6,254 nt of DNA from JAAYXU01 sp050942555 (lineage in GTDB: Bacteria > Bacillota > Clostridia > Christensenellales > UMGS416): contig JBMNNN010000127.1 in assembly GCA_050942555.1 (NCBI GenBank), positions 1 to 6,254 of the forward strand. Direction: 5' to 3'. Made by a program: the position numbers and the translations under genes. Every line of letters starts with the position of its first letter. The stretch's first letter is position 1. The notes under the pieces were generated by a model, which worked only from the letters and a program-made list of their open reading frames with translations, made no database searches and was not told the origin of the DNA. This document shows, piece by piece, positions 1 through 5,885 of the stretch.

Positions 1-1
1 A

Positions 2-112
2 ATAGGTCGTGGTAAGAAGTTGCAGGTTGCTGCGACCGTGCGCTCTCGTACTTATTCGTACTCTTTAATAATACCTGGTTTTCGTGGCCGTCAATCAGAA
101 AGATCGTTATAG
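2..112 (+). CDS. Possible 3' end of an upstream gene (5' cut by window edge)
   Basis: One plus-strand frame is open from the left edge to a TAG at 110-112, giving about 36 codons. The peptide is basic and ends in PGFRGRQSERSL. I do not recognise it. Several codons are CGT and GGT, unlike the GC-ending codons of the genes downstream, and the stretch is AT-richer than the rest of the window. It could be the C-terminus of a neighbouring gene, for example a regulator, or simply non-coding leader in which a short frame is open by chance. The absence of a visible start and the short length keep confidence low. Confidence 0.25.
   Translation: MGRGKKLQVAATVRSRTYSYSLIIPGFRGRQSERSL
46..62. repeat. Two copies of TCGTACT in one-helical-turn phase
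   Basis: TCGTACT occurs at 46-52 and again at 56-62, starts 10 bases apart, directly before the AT-rich run TTTAATAATA. Two identical short sites on the same face of the helix upstream of a catabolic operon would suit a regulator binding site. The core GTAC is itself palindromic. No convincing -35/-10 pair was found at standard spacing, so an operator is only a guess, and the repeat may be chance or part of a coding tail. Confidence 0.3.
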
Positions 113-142
113 CGGAAATTATCTCTGTGTGGTAAACCGGTC

Positions 143-156
143 GAAAGGATGAAAGG
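143..156 (+). promoter_or_regulatory. Tandem Shine-Dalgarno site for the aldolase gene
   Basis: The octamer GAAAGGAT is repeated back to back at 143-150 and 151-158. The first AAAGG (144-148) lies 8 bases before the ATG at 157. The second (152-156) lies 9 bases before the in-frame ATG at 166. Either start is therefore well served, and they differ by only three residues. An ATG at 149 opens a minimal frame (Met-Lys-Gly-stop, 149-160) whose stop overlaps the ATG at 157. Confidence 0.6.
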
Positions 157-1038
157 ATGATTGCGATGCGGGATCTTCGGGGAATCATACCGGCGCTGCT
201 GACGCCGTTCGCTGCCGACAATACGATCGACCGCGGCGCGCTGCGCGCGCTCGTCAGGATGAACATCGAAAAGGGCGTAAGCGCGTTCTATGTGGGCGGG
301 AGCAGCGGGGAAGCGTTCCTGCTGACCGCCGACGAGCGCAAAACGCTGCTGGAAACCGTCGTCGACGAGGTGGCCGGACGCTGCGGCGTCATCGCACATA
401 TCGGCGCGATCAGCCAGGACACGGCGGAGGAGCTTGCGCGCCATGCGCGGGACAATGGCGCGGATGCAGTTTCTTCGCTGCCGCCCTTCTACTATCACTT
501 TTCGTTTGAGGAAATCAAAGCCTATTATTTTGGGATCGCCGACGCGATCGACATACCGGTGATACTATACAACATTCCCGCGTTGTCGGGCGTGTCCCTT
601 TCGGTGGACGATATCAGCGGGATTCTTGGCGACAGCCGGTTCATCGGGATCAAGCACACATCCAGCGATTTTTATATGATGAACCGGATCAGGGCGCGGT
701 TCCCCGACAAGTTCATATTCAACGGGTACGACGAAATGTTCGTATCGGGCATGGCGATGGGCGCCGACGGCGGCATCGGCACGACCTATAACTTCATGGC
801 CGATCAATTCATTAAAATGTGGAAGCTGTGCCGCCAGGGGCAGTATGAAAAGGCCCGGGCGCTGCAGTCCCAGGCCAATCAAATCATCGAAGCGCTGCTC
901 CGCGTGGGCGTACTGCCCGGTACGAAGGAGATACTCCGCCTTATGGGACTGGACGTCGGCGTATGCCGCAGGCCGTTCCGGACGCTTTGCGATGCGGAGC
1001 GGGAAATGCTGCGCCGGGCGTCTGCGGAGCTCCTCTAG
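157..1038 (+). CDS. DHDPS/N-acetylneuraminate lyase family aldolase
   Basis: This is a 293-residue class I (Schiff-base) aldolase of the DapA/NanA TIM-barrel superfamily, normal length for the family. The N-terminus has the LRGIIPALLTPF strand, followed by GGSSGE (47-52), the catalytic Tyr in YNIP (Tyr138) and the Schiff-base Lys in GIKHTSSD (Lys166). Next come NGYDEMF (189-195) and GADGGIGTTYN (202-212). The last two blocks resemble N-acetylneuraminate lyase more than dihydrodipicolinate synthase: the Asp-Glu pair and the Thr after the lysine match sialic-acid contact positions known in E. coli NanA. The family reversibly cleaves 2-oxo acids to pyruvate (or a related oxo acid) and an aldehyde in the cytoplasm. 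ATG 157 is chosen from its ribosome site; ATG 166 is an equal alternative. It is first in a plus-strand run with D-amino-acid genes rather than other sialic-acid genes, so its substrate is open. Superfamily membership is near certain; lyase specificity is moderate. Confidence 0.9.
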   Translation: MIAMRDLRGIIPALLTPFAADNTIDRGALRALVRMNIEKGVSAFYVGGSSGEAFLLTADERKTLLETVVDEVAGRCGVIAHIGAISQDTAEELARHARDNGADAVSSLPPFYYHFSFEEIKAYYFGIADAIDIPVILYNIPALSGVSLSVDDISGILGDSRFIGIKHTSSDFYMMNRIRARFPDKFIFNGYDEMFVSGMAMGADGGIGTTYNFMADQFIKMWKLCRQGQYEKARALQSQANQIIEALLRVGVLPGTKEILRLMGLDVGVCRRPFRTLCDAEREMLRRASAELL

Positions 1039-1174
1039 CCCACCGCCCCGGCCGCCTCGCCGCTGCCGCGGGCCCTTGGCGCGATGCAGGAAAAACCAGC
1101 GCCGACCGCGAAAAAGGAAACGCCACGGTTCGCGCCGACCCCGGCGCAGTCATCCGGGGCGAAAGGAGATCGCC
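1039..1174 (+). other. 136-base spacer between aldolase and PLP-enzyme genes
   Basis: This is GC-rich spacer with no convincing gene. GCGCCGACC occurs twice (1099-1107 and 1132-1140), and GGCGC (1078-1082) can pair weakly with GCGCC (1099-1103). There is no T-tract, so no intrinsic terminator is evident and readthrough into the next gene is plausible. The frames that cross it are extensions of shadows from the neighbouring genes. Confidence 0.5.
1162..1168 (+). promoter_or_regulatory. Ribosome binding site fixing the PLP-enzyme start
   Basis: AAAGGAG sits 6 bases before the ATG at 1175. The open frame extends upstream to 845, but that part overlaps the aldolase in another frame and encodes an Arg/Pro-rich shadow. 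This site therefore decides the start. Confidence 0.8.
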
Positions 1175-2266
1175 ATGGAACCGTCCACGCCGTATCTGCT
1201 CATAGACGAGACGATCATGGACCGCAACATCGGCCGGATGGCCCAGGCCGCCGCCCGGCTGGGATGCCGCCTGCGGCCCCATGTCAAGACCCATAAGATC
1301 CCGGAGATCGCGCTGCGGCAGGTCGCGGCGGGCGCGTGCGGGGTCACCGTGGCCAAGCTCGGCGAGGCCGAGGCGATGGCAGACGGGGGGATCCGCGACA
1401 TATTCATGGCCTACCCGCTCGTGGGCGCCGACAAGATCGCGCGGGCCGTCGCGCTGTCGCGCAGGGTCGGGCGGCTGATACTCGCGGTCGACAGCCTGGA
1501 GGGCGCGCGGACGCTGTCGGCGGCGGCACAGGACAGCGGCGTACCGCTCGAAATACGGCTGGAGGTCGATACGGGCCTTCGCCGCACCGGCGTCCCGTTC
1601 GGCGAGGCGGCCGCGCTGGCGCGCGCCGTCGCGGCACTGCCGGGCCTGAGGCTGACAGGGTTGTATACGTTCAGGGGTTTGATCCTGGACGGGAAACCCA
1701 CGTTGGACCGGGAAGCGGCCGGCAGGCAGGAGGGGCATCTGCTGGCGGCGCTCAAGCGGGAGCTACACGACCTGAGACCGCTGGAGACGTCGGGAGGCTC
1801 CACTCCCACAGGTCTTTTCACAGCCGCGGTTTCGGGCGTCGACGAGATACGGCCCGGCACCTATGTGTTCAATGACCGCATGCAGGAGACAAACGGAAGC
1901 TGCGCCGCGCACGACTGCGCGCTGCGGGTCGTCTACACCGTGGTCAGCGCGCCCGAACCGGGACGCATCGTGCTGGACGGCGGCAGCAAATCGATATCGT
2001 CGGACGTCGCACCGGGAGCGCCGCCCTACCACCTGGGGGGATACGGCGGATGCCCCGAGGATCCGCGCCTGGTTCTTGAGCGGCTGACCGAGGAGCACGG
2101 CATGGCGTCGCTGCTGCCTGGAAGCCGCAGCTACCGCGTGGGCGACCGGGTATCGATCGTGCCCAACCATGTATGCACGACGGTCAATCTCTACGATACC
2201 GTCTACATACAGGGCGCGGACGCGCTCCGGGAGGTCAGGGTGGCCGCCCGCGGCAGGCTCGTGTGA
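1175..2266 (+). CDS. Fold-type III PLP enzyme, D-threonine aldolase/D-serine dehydratase family
   Basis: The 363-residue protein has an alanine-racemase-type N-terminal barrel and a C-terminal metal-binding domain, typical size for the family. The PLP lysine is in RPHVKTHK (Lys38). The phosphate-binding loop SGGSTPT is at 206-212. Other family blocks are EVDTGLRRTG, RPGTYVFND (226-234), DGGSKSISSD (268-277) and EEHG (306-309). The C-terminal VPNHVCTTVNL carries His332-X-Cys334, the pattern of the divalent-metal site of eukaryotic-type D-serine dehydratase; characterised D-threonine aldolases usually have His-X-Asp. Known reactions are cleavage of D-threonine or other beta-hydroxy-D-amino acids to glycine plus aldehyde, or dehydration of D-serine to pyruvate and ammonia via 2-aminoacrylate. 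The LYTFRG block hints at a broad bacterial subfamily of undefined substrate. The RidA-type gene 25 bases downstream fits an enamine-releasing reaction (inference). Family is secure; exact reaction is not. Confidence 0.9.
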   Translation: MEPSTPYLLIDETIMDRNIGRMAQAAARLGCRLRPHVKTHKIPEIALRQVAAGACGVTVAKLGEAEAMADGGIRDIFMAYPLVGADKIARAVALSRRVGRLILAVDSLEGARTLSAAAQDSGVPLEIRLEVDTGLRRTGVPFGEAAALARAVAALPGLRLTGLYTFRGLILDGKPTLDREAAGRQEGHLLAALKRELHDLRPLETSGGSTPTGLFTAAVSGVDEIRPGTYVFNDRMQETNGSCAAHDCALRVVYTVVSAPEPGRIVLDGGSKSISSDVAPGAPPYHLGGYGGCPEDPRLVLERLTEEHGMASLLPGSRSYRVGDRVSIVPNHVCTTVNLYDTVYIQGADALREVRVAARGRLV

Positions 2267-2276
2267 GATAGGAAGC

Positions 2277-2285
2277 AAAGGAGGT
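2277..2285 (+). promoter_or_regulatory. Strong ribosome binding site for the RidA-family gene
   Basis: AAAGGAGGT, close to the full anti-Shine-Dalgarno complement, lies 6 bases before the ATG at 2292, in the 25-base gap after the PLP-enzyme stop. It fixes the start: the frame is open upstream to 2169, but that stretch lies inside the preceding gene. Confidence 0.85.
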
Positions 2286-2291
2286 AAACGC

Positions 2292-2756
2292 ATGGACATC
2301 AACGAACGGATCCGGGAGCTGGGGCTCACGCTGCCCGAGCCCGCGCCGGTAGGCGGCATATATACGCCGGTGCGCCAGAGCGGGCGGCAGCTCTACGTGT
2401 CGGGGCAGGGGCCCACGGTGGCGGGCAAGCCCGCGTTCACGGGCAAGGTCGGCGGCGAGCTGACGATTGAACAGGGACAGGAGGCGGCGCGGCTGTGCGC
2501 GCTCAACCTGCTGGCGGCCGTTAAGAAGTACACCGGCGACCTTAACCGGGTCGAGGGCGTCGTCAAGGTGCTGGCGCTAGTGGCCAGCGCGCCGGAGTTC
2601 GGGAGCCAGCCCGCGGTCGTCAACGCCGCCTCGCAGCTGCTGGTCGACGTGTTCGGCGAAAAAGGCTGGCATGCGCGCTCGGCGATGGGCACAAACGAGC
2701 TGCCCGGGAACATACCGGTCGAAATCGAAGCGATATTCGAGCTGCGCGATGAATGA
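2292..2756 (+). CDS. RidA-family (YjgF/YER057c/UK114) enamine/imine deaminase
   Basis: The protein has 154 residues, longer than the roughly 128 of E. coli RidA, and resembles the longer RidA-like subfamily. Blocks seen are YVSGQGP (35-41), TGKVGGELT (50-58), EQGQEAARLCALNLLAA (60-76), VVKVLALVASAPEF (90-103), VVNAASQLLVDVFGEKG (109-125), HARSAMG (127-133) and VEIEAI (143-148). Arg129 lines up with the catalytic Arg of RidA, which binds the substrate carboxylate. Characterised RidA proteins are cytosolic trimers that hydrolyse 2-aminoacrylate and similar enamines/imines made by PLP enzymes, protecting other PLP enzymes from damage. Its place directly behind a PLP lyase gene supports that role here. 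The stop overlaps the start of the deacylase gene. Whether this subfamily has full deaminase activity is not visible from sequence. Confidence 0.9.
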   Translation: MDINERIRELGLTLPEPAPVGGIYTPVRQSGRQLYVSGQGPTVAGKPAFTGKVGGELTIEQGQEAARLCALNLLAAVKKYTGDLNRVEGVVKVLALVASAPEFGSQPAVVNAASQLLVDVFGEKGWHARSAMGTNELPGNIPVEIEAIFELRDE

Positions 2757-4353
2757 TATCGTACTGCGCGGGGGCCGCGTCGTTGACGGCACCGGAAGCC
2801 CGGGCCGCGAGGCCGACGTGGCGATCCGGGACGGCATCATCGTCGGGATCGGCACGGCGTGCGGTCGGGCGGAAAGGGAGCTCGCCGTCGATGGGCTGAC
2901 GGTTGCTCCCGGGTTTATCGATATGCACGCGCACGCCGATCTGTATCTGCTGCGCAATCCCGGCACGGACCACCGCGTGCTGCAGGGCGTGACCGCCGAG
3001 GTCGCCGGGAACTGCGGCTTCTCGGCGGCTCCGCTTGGGGCCGAATGGGCGAAGGACTTCCGGCAATACGCCCGGCCGGTGCTGGGAACGTGGCCCGAAG
3101 GCGCGCAGTGTGCCGGTATGGCCGATTATCTGGACGCACTGGCACGGACGCCGCTGCGGCACCACGCGGGCGCTCTGGTGGGCCTTGGCGCGCTGCGTGT
3201 GGCGGTGAGGGGCTACCGGCCCGGCAGGCTCGCGCCCCCCGAAATGGACCGCCTGATCGGCCTTGCGCGCGAGAGCCTGGACGCGGGCGCGCTGGGCGTG
3301 TCAATGGGGCTCATGTATGTGCCCGAGGCGTATTTCGAGACCGACGAGCTCATCCGGATCGCGTCGGTCGCCGCCGAATACGGGCGGCCCGTCACCGTAC
3401 ACCTGCGCGGCGAGGGATCGCTGCTCATTCCCTGCATTGACGAGATGATCGAGGTAGCCCGCCGCTCGGGCGCCGCCGTCCACATATCGCATCTCAAAGC
3501 GATCGGGCGGGACAACTGGAACCGCGCGCTGGCCGAGGCCATCGAGCGGCTCGAGGCCGGGCGGGCTGCCGGACTCGATCTGACCGCCGACGCCTATCCC
3601 TATACCGCCGGGTCGTCGACGCTGCTGACACTGCTGCCGCCCTGGGCGCTCACCGATGGAGCGGATGCGCTGGCCGACCGGCTGCGCGCAGACGCGGGAT
3701 TCCGCCGCCGGGTCGCGGGCGCGATGCGCGTGCGCACCGAGGGCTGGGACAATCTGGCCGTGACGACGGGCTGGGAGCGGATTTTCGTGGCCGCCGTACC
3801 CGATCCGGCCCTTCGTGGAATGATCGGGCGCAGTCTTGCGCAGTGCGCCGCCGAGGCTTTGATGGATCCCGTCGATTTCACGCTGGACGTCGTTGCCCGT
3901 ACCCGCGGCGCGGTGACCACCGTGTCCCACCATATGGATCCCGCCGACGTAGACCGCGCGATCGCCTGGCCGCACACGTGCGTCGTGTCGGATTCGCTGT
4001 TCGACGAGTCCGGGTGTCCTCATCCCAGGACGTACGGTACGTTCGGAAGGCTGTTCGGAGAGTTTGTGCGCGAGCGTGGCGTGCTGACGCTCGAGCAGGC
4101 CGTACGCAAATGCACGGCGATGCCGGCGCAGCGGATGGGCTTTACCGGAAGGGGACTGATCGCCGAAGGGTATGCCGCCGACATCGTGGTGTTCGACGCG
4201 CGGACGATCGCCGATAGGGCGTCCTATACCGAGCCGCGGCACTATCCCGGCGGCATACGCGGCGTCATCGTGGGCGGGCAGGTGGCGCTGTGGGACGGTC
4301 GGACAGAGCCGGGATGCATGGGACGGGTGCTTCGCGCGGGGAAAAAGCAATAA
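2749..4353 (+). CDS. N-acyl-D-amino-acid deacylase (D-aminoacylase family amidohydrolase)
   Basis: This 534-residue metal-dependent amidohydrolase would hydrolyse N-acyl-D-amino acids to a carboxylate and the free D-amino acid. The start has the usual small beta-sandwich strand (IVLRGGRVVDGTGSPG). Metal ligands follow in order: His60 and His62 in GFIDMHAHAD, Cys89 in VAGNCGFS, His218 in VTVHLRGEG, His248 in HISHLKAIGRDNW, and the catalytic Asp415 in CVVSDSLFDESG. The family blocks ADAYPYTAGSSTLLTLLPPWA (280-300) and HPRTYGTFGRLFGEF (425-439) are intact, as is the C-terminal strand segment GYAADIVVFD. The order matches the Alcaligenes D-aminoacylase His-X-His/Cys/His/His/Asp pattern. There is no signal peptide, so it is cytoplasmic. 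ATG 2749 gives an 8-base overlap with the RidA gene and has only a weak ribosome site, which suggests translational coupling. The acyl group and side chain preferred cannot be told from sequence. Confidence 0.92.
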   Translation: MNDIVLRGGRVVDGTGSPGREADVAIRDGIIVGIGTACGRAERELAVDGLTVAPGFIDMHAHADLYLLRNPGTDHRVLQGVTAEVAGNCGFSAAPLGAEWAKDFRQYARPVLGTWPEGAQCAGMADYLDALARTPLRHHAGALVGLGALRVAVRGYRPGRLAPPEMDRLIGLARESLDAGALGVSMGLMYVPEAYFETDELIRIASVAAEYGRPVTVHLRGEGSLLIPCIDEMIEVARRSGAAVHISHLKAIGRDNWNRALAEAIERLEAGRAAGLDLTADAYPYTAGSSTLLTLLPPWALTDGADALADRLRADAGFRRRVAGAMRVRTEGWDNLAVTTGWERIFVAAVPDPALRGMIGRSLAQCAAEALMDPVDFTLDVVARTRGAVTTVSHHMDPADVDRAIAWPHTCVVSDSLFDESGCPHPRTYGTFGRLFGEFVRERGVLTLEQAVRKCTAMPAQRMGFTGRGLIAEGYAADIVVFDARTIADRASYTEPRHYPGGIRGVIVGGQVALWDGRTEPGCMGRVLRAGKKQ

Positions 4354-4385
4354 GTATAAAAAGTCAGCGAATAGATCTGCCTGCT

Positions 4386-4416
4386 ATAACGGGGCGGCGG
4401 AGCGTCGCCCCGTTAT
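4386..4416. terminator. Perfect 11-bp inverted repeat after the deacylase gene
   Basis: ATAACGGGGCG (4386-4396) and CGCCCCGTTAT (4406-4416) are exact reverse complements around a 9-base loop that can pair a little further (CG/CG around GAG). It lies 32 bases after the deacylase stop and about 70 before the lipoprotein start, where an operon end would be expected. There is no T-tract on the 3' side, so it is not a textbook intrinsic terminator. It might be a weak or factor-assisted terminator, an mRNA 3'-end stabiliser, or an operator. The rest of the 4354-4483 spacer is about 53% GC. TATAAC occurs at 4385-4390 and 4423-4428, but no matching -35 element was found. Confidence 0.5.
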
Positions 4417-4470
4417 CCGCTGTATAACACCGCCTTCTTCTGCCAAAACTGACATCAGAAATCCGGCAAT

Positions 4471-4476
4471 GGAAGG
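4471..4476 (+). promoter_or_regulatory. Ribosome binding site fixing the lipoprotein start
   Basis: GGAAGG lies 7 bases before the ATG at 4484. It favours this start over the in-frame ATG at 4469, which would place acidic and glycine residues ahead of the signal peptide, and over the long upstream extension that overlaps the deacylase gene. Confidence 0.7.
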
Positions 4477-4483
4477 TGGCGTC

Positions 4484-5884
4484 ATGAGATACCTGATGAA
4501 GCTCGCAGCCGCGGCCGGGCTGTGCGCGCTGGTTGCTACCGGCTGCGTCAGCCGGCAGATACCCGGTCCGACCGATACCCCGCTGGCGGTCACATCGCCC
4601 GCGGCGATATTACCCGGTCCCACGGAAACCCCGCCTCCCGCTACGACCGCTCCCACGACCGTCGCGCCCAGTCCGGCGCGGGCGTTTTCGCCCGACCAGG
4701 GCATCGACGGGGAGGCGCTGCTCAAGATGCTCCCCGAGCAGGCAGGATTTGTCTGGAACTACGACGGATCGCTGGAATCGGGGCATGAGATGGCGCTCGT
4801 GTCGGTCACGCCGCAGGACGGCGCGAAGGTATATACAATTACCGGAACGGTGCGCGACGTGTCGGCCGGAGAGGCCGGACCGGAGTGGGACCCTTCGATC
4901 GATATCACCTACACCGTCGACGATACCGTATGGATACAGCAGAAAAACGCGCCCAACATGCTCGAGTCGCAGTTCGACCGGATCGAGATCCTCCGCGTGC
5001 CGCTGGCGGTGGGCGAGAGATGGGAGCAGTTCGTAGAGTACGATACGGGCGGCACGGTTTCGCTCATATGCACGCTGGAGAGCGCCCAGAAAAGCGGTGA
5101 GCAGTACGTCTACGCGGTGCGCTACGAAGACAAGACGACCGGATACTACGAGCGACGCGAGATAACGGTGGGCACAGGCATCACCGCGTTCGAGCGATCC
5201 ACCGACGACGAGGAAGAGATGCCGTCGACGATCGGATACTGGATCCTGACGGGCGAAGCCCCCGACAGGGGCGCGTCGGTCGCCGACTGGCTTCCCCCGC
5301 TGGGACGGACGATGCGCTATGCGGCCCGGACGGATTACGCGCACCGGGGGACGCTGCTTCTTGAGCAGGAGAACGAGCGCGAAGCCGTTTACTGCTTCCA
5401 CGGGGCCTACGAGCAGGGAAACGGCACGAAAGACGCGTTTGTCGTGCGCTATTATTATGATAAGGGCCGCGGCACCGTCACCGAGAAAGCCGTCAGCAAC
5501 GAACGCACCGGAGAGGCCGAGGTCAACTCAAAGCTGCATCATCTGGTGGTGCTGCGCTTCCCGCTGCGCGCCGATTCGAGATGGGTCCACGATACGTTTC
5601 TTGACGGGAAGCGCGTCAGCGTCGTCGCCGAGGTCGTCGAATGCGACGCCCGGGCCGGGCGCGTACGCGTGCGATACACGGTCGAGGGCGCGGAAGGCTA
5701 TTACGAAAATAAATACATCGAGGAACGGGTATTTGAAGTGGGCCGGGGACTTACGGGCTTTACGATGCGGCTTCCCGGCGCGATTCCGGTCGGGGCCGAC
5801 GCGATGGTCGGCCCAATGCAGGTGCAGCAGGCCGTGAGCGCCCATATGTTCGGATACAGCCTGGATCCGGTCTGGAGCGAGTAG
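4484..5884 (+). CDS. Predicted lipoprotein with two copies of an unrecognised domain
   Basis: The protein has 466 residues. The N-terminus is a lipoprotein signal: Met-Arg, Lys6, the hydrophobic stretch LAAAAGLCALV, then ATG-Cys with Cys21 as the likely lipidated residue. Residues 22-68 are a Pro/Thr/Ala-rich linker containing GPTDTP and GPTETP, typical of a surface tether. The remainder seems to be an internal duplication, about 75-239 and 269-430. ILRVPLAVGERW (169-180) aligns with VLRFPLRADSRW (356-367). TGYYERREITVGTGITAFER (219-238) aligns with EGYYENKYIEERVFEVGRGLTGFTMR (404-429). The copies are beta-rich and quite diverged. I do not recognise the domain and see no catalytic motif. It is separated from the upstream operon by an inverted repeat and likely has its own expression. 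Lipoprotein export is well supported; function is unknown. A binding or structural role on the outer face of the membrane is a guess. Confidence 0.85.
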   Translation: MRYLMKLAAAAGLCALVATGCVSRQIPGPTDTPLAVTSPAAILPGPTETPPPATTAPTTVAPSPARAFSPDQGIDGEALLKMLPEQAGFVWNYDGSLESGHEMALVSVTPQDGAKVYTITGTVRDVSAGEAGPEWDPSIDITYTVDDTVWIQQKNAPNMLESQFDRIEILRVPLAVGERWEQFVEYDTGGTVSLICTLESAQKSGEQYVYAVRYEDKTTGYYERREITVGTGITAFERSTDDEEEMPSTIGYWILTGEAPDRGASVADWLPPLGRTMRYAARTDYAHRGTLLLEQENEREAVYCFHGAYEQGNGTKDAFVVRYYYDKGRGTVTEKAVSNERTGEAEVNSKLHHLVVLRFPLRADSRWVHDTFLDGKRVSVVAEVVECDARAGRVRVRYTVEGAEGYYENKYIEERVFEVGRGLTGFTMRLPGAIPVGADAMVGPMQVQQAVSAHMFGYSLDPVWSE

Positions 5885-5885
5885 C

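Noticed and set aside
60..115. Candidate -10 boxes (TAATAA at 66-71, TATAGC at 108-113)
   Set aside because: No acceptable -35 hexamer lies 16-18 bases upstream of either, so a sigma-70 promoter call is not supported.
91..498. Minus-strand open frame opposite the aldolase start
   Set aside because: It is antisense to a conserved aldolase N-terminus, has no family resemblance, and shows Arg/Gln-rich shadow composition.
845..1174. N-terminal extension of the PLP enzyme frame by 110 codons
   Set aside because: It overlaps the aldolase in another frame, reads as Arg/Pro-rich shadow sequence, and the family N-terminus plus a good ribosome site place the start at 1175.
3301..4350. Long minus-strand open frame (349 codons) opposite the deacylase
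   Set aside because: It is a GC-rich shadow of a gene with intact metal ligands. Its protein is rich in His, Arg and Gly with no recognisable domain.
4172..4483. N-terminal extension of the lipoprotein frame by 104 codons
   Set aside because: It runs through the end of the deacylase gene and the hairpin spacer. The signal peptide and ribosome site place the start at 4484.
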